From: Agrostemma githago
Taxonomy: Eukaryota > Streptophyta > Magnoliopsida > Caryophyllales > Caryophyllaceae
Length of the DNA: 64,000 nucleotides
Direction: 5' to 3'
Assembly: GCA_958450325.1 (NCBI GenBank)
Contig: OY288247.1
Span: 55,679,701 to 55,743,700 of the forward strand
Of the stretch, positions 22,287 through 33,314 are shown piece by piece. Each line of letters starts with the position of its first letter. Position 1 is the stretch's first letter. Under the pieces are notes generated by a model. The model searched no databases, was not told where the DNA came from, and was given only the letters and a program-made list of their open reading frames with translations. The position numbers were made by a program, and so were the translations under genes.

Positions 22287-22750
22287 CTTTGCTTATGGTG
22301 TTCCTTTTATTAGGAACAAATCCACTTAACGCATTTGTTTTATTCCTTACTGTTATGTCTACTGTTACCGTTAATTAAATATTTTGCAGTTAATGAATTT
22401 CACAGAAAAAATTAAATTTAATACAATTGTTTTTCAATATTTAAAAGTCTTGGTTCAATTCTTCATAAAAGTGCAGACGTTTCATCAATCTGAAACAACT
22501 GTGTACTTTCAAAAATGAATAATGTCAAAAGCAAAAAGTGCAGGCACTTTAAAGTTTGCGAATTATTATTGTTTATAAGATATGATTTTATTATCAAAAT
22601 ATTATTATTAAAAGACAATTCTATTATTAGTGCATGAACATATGTTGATAATTATAACATATTAATACCAATATCTTACTTTACGTTGCATATTCCAATT
22701 ACATCTTATTTTATTAGTTTAATAAATACCATTACATGTTACCATTATAT
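22287..22750. other. A/T-rich spacer, nothing recognised
   Basis: Flanking DNA between the Copia element and the truncated Ogre-type LTR. Low complexity, no open frame of interest, no terminal repeats seen. Confidence 0.4.
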
Positions 22751-23358
22751 GTCGAGATGATGGTGATTTAAGGGTTGGAATATGGAGGTTTTCGAGGTAG
22801 AAGAAGGTTGTCAAAAGTTGTTGAGGTAATGGGGTATTTATAGGGAAATACCCGGTTTAGGACCACTCGATCGAGTGGTGTAGGTGCACTCGATCGAGTG
22901 CCCAATCTGAGGCCGGTTTGACTGGTTTGTGAGCATACTCCACCGAGCCGGCCTGAACCAATCGATCGAGTGGGTTAAACCGAGGGAGGGTATCTAGGGA
23001 TAAAATTCTATCCAAAATTGCAGAGGTTTAGTTGCTTGAGATCTCTTCTAAAAGTGCATGTAGCTGATATTTTTGTATCGAATTTGCCTTTGACCGGGTT
23101 TTGACCCGGTCGCCAAAAGACAGTTTTATTTCCGGTGTCGATTTTGACCCAAATTAGTCTTATTTGATCGGAAATGGCCCACTGGGCCTGAATTTGAGGT
23201 TGGTTTTGTGAGATTTGTAATTTGTAAAAAGCCCAAGCCAAATACTAATGATTTCGAGCCCATACCCGAGCGCTTCAAAGCACGTTTACGTCCGATCATC
23301 ATCGGGTGTTTTGTTGGAAGCTGTTATAGACACTAGCAAGCAAAATTCGGGTGTCTCA
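22751..23358 (-). repeat. Truncated 3' LTR of Ogre-B
   Basis: Nearly identical to 38,347-38,957, ending GTGTCTCA next to the PPT complement GAGCCCCCACT. It retains the minus-strand TATA box (22,834-22,841), two CACTCGATCGAGTG palindromes (22,864-22,877; 22,887-22,900) and the GACCGGGT/ACCCGGTC hairpin (23,092-23,111). The part that would hold R and U5 is missing. Confidence 0.85.
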
Positions 23359-23541
23359 GAGCCCCCACTCTGACTGAGGCTTGGACAAGGCGAAAGTCTG
23401 AGTAGCTACCAGGTCAATCGAGGATTAAGACCTAGCAGCATTCCGGTCGGGTCATTTATAGTCCATTAGACTTGCGTGAAAGGGATCGCCAGCCTTAAGA
23501 TGGAAATCATACCCGAGTTCTGTTATCTGGGATAGCTCCAT
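23359..23541 (-). other. PPT and 3' internal region of Ogre-B
   Basis: Begins with GAGCCCCCACTCTGACTGAG, i.e. a G-rich PPT in the sense strand, and aligns with 46,520-46,690 of Ogre-A. No coding sequence. Confidence 0.7.
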
Positions 23542-23905
23542 GGGGACTTGCTTTTGAAGTCCTGGGTGTATCTGTATGCAGATACATCCCATCTTAGAGC
23601 TGCGCGGGGACTTGCTTCTGAAGCCCTGCTTGTATCTGTCTGCAGACACATCCCATCTCGGAACTACGCGGGGACTTGCTTTTAAAGCTCCGAGTGTATC
23701 TGTTTGTTGACACATCCCATCTCGGAACTGCATGGGGACTTGCTTCTGAAGTCCTGGGTGTATCTGGTTGCAGACACATCCCATCTTTGGAGGTAATATT
23801 CTAGAAGAGACGTCGGCTCGGGTTTTCTGCTGGGGAGTAAAGGAGCTGCGCGGGGACTTGATTCTGAAGTTCTGGGTGTACCTGTTTGCAGACACATCCC
23901 AATTT
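23542..23905. repeat. 64 bp tandem repeats with an internal hairpin
   Basis: GGGGACTTG starts at 23,542, 23,606, 23,670 and 23,734 (period 64). A fifth copy at 23,852 follows a 54 bp interruption. Each unit holds an inverted repeat such as TGTATCTG...CAGATACA followed by TCCCA. Ogre-A has only one related unit in the same place (about 46,694-46,750), so the array expanded in Ogre-B. Minus-strand open frames through it are by-products. Confidence 0.85.
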
Positions 23906-23917
23906 GCATGCGACATT

Positions 23918-24236
23918 CACTACAAGAAAACCAGCTCCGGGCGTCCACCTGGTGGGCGTCCTGGGCATATGGACGCCAAAATGGAGTCTGAAAATACAAA
24001 CGGGCGTCCACCGTCAGACGCCAAACTTGGCGCCCGACAGAACTAAGGAATGAAGAAATTCAGGCTGACGGGCGTCCACAAGCGGACGCCATATTCCACT
24101 AAATGGCGTCCACTATCAAACGCGATGTAGTGGGATATGGCGTCCATTATCAGACGCGATGTAGTGGGATATGGCGTCCACCGTCGGATGCCAGTTTGGT
24201 TGAATGTGGCGTCCAATGGCGGACGCCCGTTCGCCA
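23918..24236 (+). repeat. Left terminal and subterminal repeats of the CACTA element
   Basis: After the CACTA terminus, GGCGTCCA and GGACGCC motifs occur in both orientations more than ten times over about 300 bp, many as close inverted pairs. A 40 bp segment with GCGATGTAGTGGGATATGGC is duplicated near 24,120-24,180. In En/Spm such subterminal motifs bind TNPA. Confidence 0.85.
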
Positions 24237-25137
24237 GCCTCGCTTCAAATACACACCCAGCCCCCTCTCCCCCTTCATTCGTAATTTTTTTTCACTCTCT
24301 AAACTCTCTCTAGTCTACTTGCCGACCCAATTCGCCCTTCCTCTCCTCCATTTTCCATACTTCTTTGAATTTTCGGTATGCTTTCTTTCTTTACTTAGTT
24401 TTTATTCATTATAATTAGTTTTTATTTTTGATTTTTATCGTTTTTTATTGGTAGTTTGCTAGTTAATATTGTTTAGGTATGAATTTCGATTAGGTAGATT
24501 AGTTTATCCCAAATTCGATTAGGTGGATTAGTTTTGCCCATCTCAATTTTGATTAGGGTTTGATGAATTTGGTTGAATTGAGCTACAATGACCTTTAGGG
24601 CCTTCCGTGAGGTTTTGTGTGACTTAGAACGAACCAAAAGGTGTCGTATTAATGCCGGATTTTCCCGAAACCACTTCCATCGTGATCGGGGACGAAAATA
24701 GGTGTTAGCGGTGCTTTCGAAGTATATATATCTCTATCCAAAAATTTGACCTTATTTGACCCGTTAAAGCTATTTTTGTGTGACCTAAGCCATGGATTTT
24801 TGTGTTTTGTTCTGTTTAATTGGGATTAAATTGATGAATTAGGGTTTTCGTAAATTGGTATTAAATTGTGATTATATTTGTGATTAAATTCGGTGATTAA
24901 TTTTTGTAAGGTCAATTCTACATTCGTAAAACATTTGATTTGGGTTTAATTTTCGTAAGGTACATTTGGGTTTACTTTGACGTATTTGTGATTAAATTGA
25001 GGAAACTTAGTTAGGGAAATTAAGTTAGAGAAATTAAGTTTAATTTAAATGGTGATTAAATTTTTGTTTAGTAAGTCCTAAATTAAGTTAGGGAAATTAA
25101 ACTTTAATTTATTATATATATTTTTTTAACATAGAAA
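24237..25137 (+). promoter_or_regulatory. Promoter and intron-containing 5' leader of the CACTA TNPD-like gene
   Basis: A C/T-rich leader (24,255-24,370) ends at a good donor (TTTTCG/GTATGC, about 24,375). The sequence is then T- and A-rich up to an acceptor, TTTTTTTAACATAG, just before the ATG at 25,138. This suggests a leader intron of about 760 bp. A weak TATA-like word (CAAATACA, about 24,246) precedes it. Confidence 0.5.
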
Positions 25138-28100
25138 ATGAAGAGAATTTAGCGGAAATGGATGTATGAGGGAAGACTTGATAAGAAGAGACGTCCCACC
25201 ATCGAGTTTTTGAGGGGTGTTGAATCATTTGTCGAGGTCGCGAAAAAGTCACTAGACTATGCATCGAGGGGGGAGGTTAGGTGTCCGTGTATTAAATGCA
25301 AGAACCTAAAATTTTTTGAGGTCGTTGTGGTTAAGGAACATGTCATCTATAATGGTTTTTCACCCGATTATTATAATTGGATTTGTCATGGTAAGCCATC
25401 TCAGTCTGAGGAACACGAAAACCAACAAAATGAGGGGGGTTGAGGGGTATGATAGTTGACGTTGTGGAGTGCAACTTGTTCAATAACGATAACACATATA
25501 GGAATGACGACTCACCTAACCTACGAGACTTACCCAACCCACAAGACTCACCTAACCTTCAAGAGCCTAACCCACGAGCAAAGGCGTTTTTTGACATGTT
25601 GAACGCTTCGGAGAAACCGTTATATATACGGAGGGTGCGACGTGACTTTGTTAGAAGTCGCATCTATGGTAGTTAGCCTTAAATGTGAGGTCAACCTAAC
25701 CTTTGCTTGTGTCGATGGTATTGCTGCCTTGCTTGAGAGACTTATCCCAAAAGACAATATCATGACCCGAACTTTCTACACAACCAAAAAGGTTATGAAG
25801 GGCCTTCAACTCCCGCATGAAAAGATTGATGCTTGTCCAGATGGATGCATGTTATTTTGGAAGGACGATGCGATGCTTGATGAATGTAGGAGATGCGGTA
25901 AGGGTAGGTATAAGACGGTTGAGGGGGATATTGTTTTGAGGGGTAGAAAAGGGAAAAGCGGTGTTAGGGGTAAGAAACCGATTCCAATCAGTTAGCTTAC
26001 GTACTTCCCTATTGCACCTAAGCTTCAAAAATTGTATGCCACAGAAACCATAGCCGAGCAAATGAGGTGGCACAAGGAGGACATTAGGGTACCAGGGAAG
26101 ATGTGTCATCCGAGTGACGGTGAGGAGTGGAAGCGTTTCGATAGACTACATCCCCACTTTGCGTTAGAACCCCTAAATGTAATGCTTGGGTTGTATACTG
26201 ATGGATTTGCACCTTTCGGCCAATTTGGTAAGTCGTACTCTTGCTGGATTGTGACGATCACATCTTATAACCTACCTCCTTGGTTGTGTTTGAAGCAACC
26301 TTTCATCTTCCTATCTCTTATTGTGCCTGGACCCAAAAACCCAAAAAATCATTTGGATGTTTACTTGCAACCTGTTATTAAGGAATTGAAACAACTGTGG
26401 GAGGTAGGGGTGGAAAATTATGATGTCTCTATGAGACAAAACTTTCACTTGAAAGCAGCTCTATTGTGGACTATAAACGACTTTCTCGCGTACGGTATGC
26501 TCTCGGGGTGCTCTACCGCGGGTCAGAAAGCGTGTCCGTGTTGTATGGATGAGAGCAAAGCTTTTTATCTTCCAAATTCTAGTAAAATAAGTTGGTTTGA
26601 CTGTCATAGGCAGTTCCTACCAGAAGGTCACCCATATAGAAAGAATAAGAAGGCATTCAAGAAGGGCGAGGTTGTGCTTGACGACGCACCTGATCGACTC
26701 CCAAGAGATGAAATATGGGAGTTGATTTCCGATTACCCGTCCACTGTTGACGGAACCGAGAAGGAGTTCAAAGACCTCAAAAAGTTGAAAAATGGTTGGT
26801 TTAAACGTAGCATATTTTTTGACCTACCATATTGGAGGACTTTGTTACTTCGTCACAATTTAAATGTGATGCACATAGAGAAAAACTTCTTTGAGCAGTT
26901 GATTCACATTGTGATGGATGTGGAGGAGAAGAGTTGTGACACTACAGGCTCCCGGCGAGATGTAAAGTATTTTTGTGACTGTCCTCAACTGCACATAAAA
27001 CGAGATGGATCCAAACCGAGAGCCTTGTTTACCCTTGACAAAGCTCAGAGAAAGGCGTTGTTGGAGTGAGTATAGAAGTTGAAGTTCCCTGATGGGTACG
27101 CCTCCGACTTCAAACGCTGTGTTGATCTTAAGAACCTAAAGCTGCAAGGGTTAAAGAGTCATGACTGCCACGTCTTCATGGAGAGGTTACTTCCGGTAGC
27201 ACTAAAGCAACTTTTGCCACCGACGGTGTGGAATTCTATAACTGAGATATCTCAGTTTTTCCGAGATTTGTGTTCTTCTACAGTATCAATTGAGGACATG
27301 ACTCGGCTGGAGGATCAAATTCCGCAGATACCATGCAAACTTGAGATGATCTTCCCACCATCGTTCTTTAATTCCATGGAGCACCTACCTGTCCACTTGC
27401 CCTACGAGGCTAAGGTTGGAGGACATGTCCAGTATAGATGGATGTACCCATTTGAAAGGTACATAAATTTTTGTAACTTCATTTATAAATTTAATTTAAA
27501 CATAGCTAATTTTTATTAATTGAAATACATAACTTGTGTATTTAGGTTCCTCAATCATTTGAAGAAGAAAATTGGTAACAAGGCTAGGGTAGAGGGTTCG
27601 ATTTGTAATGCATATTTGACAGAAGAGATTGCAAACTTCTGCTCCCTCTACTTCAAGAAAGATGTCCAAACAAAAACCAAGAACCTGAACCTAGAACATT
27701 CGGTGTCCATTGATCCTACTATACCCGAGTTTTTTCAAAAGAAGGCGATGAAGGAACTTCATCCGTTGAGGGTTCTAGGACGCTAGATGAGAAAGAGTAA
27801 AACCGAGCGCACCTTTACCTACTCTCTAATTGTGAGATCTTAGAGCCTTATGAGAAGCAAATTGTAACTGAATATGTCGCTGCAAACCCTGACGTGAACC
27901 CTGATGACGTTTGGAGTAAGCATGACGAACATTTTCCTAAGTGGCTCAAGGATCACGTAGTTGGCTTAAACATACATGATGATTTGGTTAGAAGTTTGGC
28001 ATACGGTCTAGTGCGAGCGGTTAAATGTTGGAACCGGTACTCGGTGAAAGGGTTCAATTTTCACACATTCAACTACGGGAAGAACAAGGCAAGATGCAAT

Positions 28101-28733
28101 TTCGGTGTGAGTGTGTCATCTCTTGATGGTGATGAGTACTATGGTATTTTGGAGGATATTTTCGAGTTATGTTATGCTGGCAAAGTACGGGGGTATAGAG
28201 TTGTGATATTCAAATGTGAGTGGAAAGACAGCTCCGTGAACGGGACCCGAGTGCATGAATGTTACAAGATTGTGGAAGTTAATCACACCAGGAAATATCC
28301 TACGTACGATCCGTTCATACTCGCGCATCAGGCAAAGCAAGTCTACTTTGCTCCTTCTCCTTACACGAAAAATGACAGAAATCAAAGTCAATGGTGGGCA
28401 GTCTTTACGGCTAAACCACGGGGGCAAATAGACAGTTCTCTGTTCCAGGAAGATGTGGCTTCAAGTGGTACACGCTTATCTCCAAGTGAAGAGACCATAT
28501 TCTCCAGTGAAGATCAAAATGAAGGGGCAGAAGAAGATTTAGAGGATGATGAAGATATCGATGTACTATGAGATTACATGGTTACGGATGTTCGGGAGAT
28601 CCTTGAGGAGGATGACGGACACGATGAAGAGAATTTGGAGGACGATCAAGTGGAGGGTGAGGAGACGGAGGAGGAGGATCAGACTGAGGAGGATGGGGCT
28701 GACGACAATAGCGACAGCGAAGATGACTACTAG
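25138..28733 (+). pseudogene. CACTA transposase, TNPD/TNP2 type
   Basis: Domains in order: Transpos_assoc (25,159-25,430: WMYEGRLDKKRRP...CPCIKCKN), Transposase_21/TNP2 (25,642-27,069: IDACPDGCMLFW; AFYLPNSSKISWFDCHRQFLP; NVMHIEKNF), DUF4218 (27,079-27,786, ending with PFER) and DUF4216 (27,894-28,440: YYGILEDIFELCY). An intron lies at about 27,459-27,546. The C-terminal tail to 28,733 is a run of Glu/Asp. Breaks: TAG at about 25,150, frame changes near 25,440 and 25,640, stops near 25,993, 27,067, 27,785 and 28,569. TNPD is the catalytic transposase that cuts the CACTA ends. This copy is not intact. Confidence 0.9.
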
Positions 28734-28832
28734 AGTTGTTGTAGTAGGTTATCTTGATCATTATGTTACTTATTTGGTACATTATTTTAATCAAGTTAGA
28801 TTGTAATTGCTAGTTGTTGTTGCAAGGTTAAG

Positions 28833-30489
28833 ATGGCAGGCGTTAGATCGACCAGAAGAAGTGGTGGGGGAAGTAGGTCTGTTCAGACATCCACCACGCA
28901 GCAGGAAGAGGAGGAGAAACGGGTCCCCGAAATGGGACCGGAGCAGAACGATGAGCAGCAGCAGGGGCAGCAACAGGAGCTGGAGAAGGACGAGAACGGT
29001 CGAGTGATTATCGACCCTGGTCGCATTTGGTAATATAATCTAACATGTCGATTCTTTAGTAACATATGAATTCTTCGACTATATCTTGTAAGATTTCATA
29101 CATATATGTGCTTCTCGACTCGGTGCAGGTTTCTGCATGGGGAGATCACCGTAGGGTGTACTACCAGCTACATGGTCGACAAAGGGCAGGGGTATGCTTG
29201 CTGGTCTCAGGTGCCGTTGGACGTACGGCAGTGGTGGTTCAACAACTTCCGGGTATGTGGATTGTTTTTGTTACCAAGTTTTTATTTTATAATGTAGACT
29301 TTGTAAATATTTTTGCTACTAATTAATAATCTGCCTTGATTGTGTAGTTGAAGTTCGCTCAGGATACGGAGTTAGAAGGAAGGGTGTGGGAGCGATATAA
29401 CGAGACCTGCACACGACGTTTCGCTTGCGTAATGAACAAACGCCACACGCGGGGGACTGCGCTCAAAGACCTTAAAGGTATAGTTTTTGATAGTACTCAA
29501 TTTTAACAAACAATCTAACTTCAATCTTTTACTGTATTACCTAATATATTAGTGTCGTCATATTTCAGGGGGAAACGTTGGAGAGGTGGGTTACGTACCA
29601 CGACAGTGCGGAATTCAAGGTCAGGTCGGAGAGGGCACAGAGAAACAAAATGTCGAACTGCGAGAAGGAGGGGAAGGCAAACCCGACACATCATCGGGGT
29701 TCTCAGTCTTCGTTGCGTCGTGCCAAGAGGGTATGATTTCTATTAATATCGTACTCTTACTTGAATAATCGTAAAATATGTTCGCATAATATATATTTGC
29801 CTAACGTTCGTACTCATTTAATAGCTATAAGCTGAACTCGGGAGGATGCCAACCGCGCTCGAGCTATTCCTGGACATGCACGGAAAGAGCGATGATGAAG
29901 GGACTAGTTTTATGACGAGGAAAGATCAGGCAATCTGGGTGAGTACTAACTATTTCAAATAAATCAACTTTGTCTATATTTTAGGTGGTAGATAACTATC
30001 TTTAATGATTTCATCTAATAATGACTTGAATTGAAATCGTTGTTGTGTACGCAGGATACCTACCAAAAAGAGCAAGCGAACCTCGAGACTACTCCTGATA
30101 CTACCGAAGTCAACCCAAATCAGACTTTTTTCAAGGTCGTCTCGGGGTACAAGAAAGGAAGTGTGTACGGTGTTGGAAATGCACATGGTATCTACTTCAC
30201 ACCTCCCCCACCGCATCTCAGCACCTCTACACAGATGGAGTACACGACGGCCGAATCTCAGCAGCCCGACCCAGAAAAGGAGCAAATGAAGGAACAGCTG
30301 ACACAGCAGCAGCAACAAATGAAGGAACAACAGGAGCAAATAAAGAAAATGCAGGAACATATGGCCATGTTTCAAGCCATGTTTAAGAAATGCAACCAAG
30401 GTCGTCCCCCATCCCCTCCACACGACAGATACCCATTTAATGATGGTGGTGGTAACTCTGGTGCTGCAGCTAGTTTCACAGTTAGCTGA
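28833..30489 (+). CDS. CACTA TNPA-like protein (Transposase_24 family), six exons
   Basis: Proposed exons: 28,833-29,029, 29,129-29,252, 29,348-29,477, 29,569-29,730, 29,825-29,938 and 30,055-30,489, all with GT...AG junctions. The start ATG opens a basic Ser/Thr-rich segment, then a Gln/Glu-rich one. The middle (VWERYNETCTRRF; YHDSAEFKVRSERAQ; RMPTALELFLDMH) and the segment YKKGSVYGVG match the plant En/Spm Transposase_24 pattern. The C-terminus is a Gln/Glu/Met-rich coiled coil (about residues 310-350). The frame needs a one-base adjustment at the G-rich start of exon four, and exon five shows an early TGA in one reading, so the gene may be damaged. TNPA-type proteins bind subterminal repeats and bring the ends together. 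Confidence 0.75.
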
Positions 30490-30769
30490 TTGTTTTTTTT
30501 GTTGTTGTAACTGGATTTATGGATTAGGTATCTTGGAACTAGTTTAGATTTATGTACCTTAAAACCGTATGTTAAATATTTTTTATATGAATGGTTTTTC
30601 AGCATAAATGTGTCGAGAGATGAAGTGTTTTGGTTGATTGAGAGTGAATGAGGTTGAGGTATTGTGGATGGTCGACAGTTGTGGTTGGTTGAGAGTTGTG
30701 GATGTGGTTTATTTTTCAGGTTTTGGCTAGACATCGAACCCATATTTACGGCCACGCAACAGCATATAT
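30490..30769 (+). other. 3' UTR of the TNPA-like gene
   Basis: T-rich non-coding sequence between the stop and the right subterminal repeats. No gene is seen. Confidence 0.5.
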
Positions 30770-31140
30770 GGCGTTCAATAACGGACGTCATGCCAGACAC
30801 CAGAGGAAGCCGAAAATGTCAGATATTCAGGGATATGCGTCCGACTGTGCTCGCCAGGTGACCTTGGATGACGTCCACAATCGGACGCCAAGCAACAGAA
30901 GATGGCGTCAGACAGCGGACGCCATCTAGGGTCATCTTGCGAGCACAGTCGGACGCCACCTTTGGCGTTCACTGTCGGACGCCCATCTTTTGGGCGACCA
31001 ACAGTGGACGCCCGGTTTAAAATTGGGCGACCGGTCGTGGCTTCCACTTTTTGACGTCTGTTTGCTGATGCCCGTCCCCGTATAGCATCCACTGACGGAA
31101 GCCACTGGGTGGACGCCTGGGGCTGCTTTTTTTTGTAGTG
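30770..31140 (+). repeat. Right subterminal repeats and terminus of the CACTA element
   Basis: GGCGTCC, GGACGCC and variants recur roughly every 25-40 bp (for example 30,871-30,926 and 30,948-31,010) up to the TTTTGTAGTG terminus. The array mirrors the left end. Confidence 0.85.
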
Positions 31141-31361
31141 ATTTAGGTGAAACACCGACTCACGCTGGGGAGATAAAAAACTTGGTGTCCCGTTGGGAAG
31201 CATAAGCTGGTACCTGAAATTTTAGATACATAGGCAGAAATAACAAATATAGTAGATGGCAAGATAGTACATAAGAAATGCAGTTAGCATCTATAGACTG
31301 ACTTGCGCTGGGGAAAATGACTTTTGGTTCATTTTGAATCGAAGTTCTGAAAGCAACTCAC
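31141..31361 (-). other. Ogre-B internal region resuming after the CACTA insertion
   Basis: Begins with the duplicated ATT and continues TAGGTGAAACACCGACTC, which aligns with the sequence near 46,868 of Ogre-A. A second similar word (GACTTGCGCTGGGGAAAA) appears at about 31,303. Non-coding. Confidence 0.6.
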
Positions 31362-33314
31362 TGTGGAAGTCCGTCTGCACCGCCCGGCTCCCCGCGCGGG
31401 ACCGACCCGGTTTTCAACGTGTGGCGGCGGCCACCCACGCGGCCCCCTCCCTTCCAGGGGCCGGTCCGATCTCTCATACGGGGCGAAGTGTCGGACCTCG
31501 ATTTGGATGACGATCCGGACTTGTACTAGACGGGTGGGACACCCGTGCTTTCGTTTGGGAATCGATCGAGTCGTGGTTGTCAATGTTTAAAGGCCATTTT
31601 GTTTGGTAAGGCGACCTATTTAGTGAACTGAAGTTGTTGCCGATTTGTGGAGTCGCCACCGAGTCAATTATGGGGACTCGGCAACCATTCAAGTCAACTT
31701 TGATCCCTTGCCGGCTCAAAGTTGAGTGGCACAGGACCAAAAGATAAAGACTTGTACCCTTAAGCACTCCATGTCTGGAATGACTCTCATTGCCAATGGT
31801 TTCGGACATCCAAAAACCGTCGATTCTGAGTAAGGGGTGAGGGTACGTATTGGGAAGCCAACATCTGATAGATGTCAACACCCAATCCCGCCCCCACTAT
31901 AGCGGCCTCTAATAATCAATCGGTGGGCTGATATCCAAGTTCTTTTGTTGTGGTGGAAGTACTGTAACATCCGTTGTTTTAACCCTATACTTTTTGCTAC
32001 GTCGGTTGTTTAGGGACAAGTAAGTATTGTCGTCGAAATAGTTATGTTTACATTCTTTGCATGCGATTTCACGTGACAAGCAGGCCATAAAAAGATGCAC
32101 GTAGGAGAGTAGAGAGTACTAGTATTATACGTATTAGCAAACCAGTTTTAGAGCGATAATACGGATATTAGTCATTCTCGTGGTATACCTTACCTCGTAT
32201 TCTGCTTAAGATGCGTTGGTTCGGTATTAATAGGGATGCGTCGAACCTAATAAGGCGAGCACCTGGACTAATACGGAACCCGACCATCACTTTGTTCAGT
32301 TTTAGTTGTTTTACGTTTTGAATTCCGTGTTAGGTGATTTAGCATGCGATTATAAGGTCATAAAAGCAATAAATCATACGAAAAACTGTAAGTGCGAATG
32401 TAAGTAAATCACATAATGAGGAGTTGCACCCTCGGAGTATACACTAAACGGGACTCGATGCATAGATAGTTCGGGAGCGGATCTCGGAATTACTCGGGTC
32501 TATTTAGTGTCTTTTAGTGTTTGTGGTTGAAGTTGGGACGTTACGTATTTTAGTAGATGTTGGTGGGCCTAGTGCCCACATCTAATGTTGTCGTAGTGCA
32601 TAATATATAGAAAGTGCGAATATGGAAACTTTTGTTTAGATGACAACCTAGTGACGACTTGATCAACAGGCGGATCTTCCTAGCTTGACCAGTGATTCCG
32701 ACAGAACTCCGTTACTACTTGACTCTCCTACGGCTACTCCGGAAGAACTTCGTTACTAAGGACTAGTTCTGCGGCTAATCCGGCAGAACCTGGGTACTAG
32801 TTTTGAGCTAGTCGAACACAGGCACGTCGGAATCGAGTGGAGTGCTCGAAGGTGAGGAGTAGCATTGATGTCGCTTTTATTATCGGAACTACGATCGAGT
32901 GGATCATTTGCCTCGGGTGTCGGAGTGCGAGCCCTTAGCGAGAGTTTAGAGGGAGAATAGAGGATTGAATGTTGTATCGAAATGAGGGCGTGAAGGGGGG
33001 TATTTATAGGTGTTTTCTGCCCTCGTCGCCCATATAGGCGCCCGAGATGGGGCGTACTAAGACTCAGGCGCCTGGATCCGGGCGTGGGGAGACCAAGGCG
33101 CGTCGGGTGGGGCATTTGGGATTTTGAGGATACGGTATTGATACTTTCCAAAACCGAGAGGGAGGTGTGTGATACTTAGCTTGGGTATTAAGACTTCCGT
33201 GGCTTGACCTAGCGCAGTGAACTTGGTGGGCCTCGGGTGTGCATCCCGAGGTTCACTTGGCGCGGTGCTGACTCGGCTCGAGTTTCGGGACCGACTCGGG
33301 GTCCCGGTGTCAGA
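31362..33314 (-). repeat. Solo LTR of a third Ogre-related family (boundaries approximate)
   Basis: It shares the order of short conserved blocks with the Ogre LTRs: TGTGGA start, GGAGTCGCCACCGA (31,647), TTTCGGACATCC with TCTGAGTAAGGGGTGAGGGTACG (31,800-31,845), and a minus-strand TATA box (TATTTATA, about 33,000). It ends GGTGTCA at 33,314. No PBS lies on its left and no PPT on its right, hence solo LTR. A five-base duplication was not found, so the ends may be off by some bases. Unlike Ogre-A and B it lacks CACTCGATCGAGTG clusters and has GGCGCC-type words near the TATA box. Confidence 0.55.

Larger units (their letters stand above)
23918..31140 (+). mobile_element. CACTA (En/Spm) DNA transposon, full length
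   Basis: 7,223 bp. Termini are CACTACAAGAAAA at the left and TTTTTTTGTAGTG at the right. The 3 bp duplication ATT is at 23,915-23,917 and 31,141-31,143. Subterminal arrays of GGCGTCC / GGACGCC motifs flank two genes in the same orientation, one TNPD-like and one TNPA-like, the canonical En/Spm layout. The host site is the 3' internal region of Ogre-B; removing the insert leaves a sequence that aligns with Ogre-A near 46,860-46,890. The TNPD-like gene has stops and frameshifts, so autonomy is doubtful. Confidence 0.95.

Noticed and set aside
23452..24011. Minus-strand open frames with repeated peptide blocks
   Set aside because: They run through the 64 bp repeat array of the non-coding 3' region of Ogre-B and into the CACTA terminus; no homologous ORF exists in Ogre-A.
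23918..31140. Host genes in the CACTA interior
   Set aside because: All coding segments correspond to TNPD-like or TNPA-like domains; no captured host exon was recognised.
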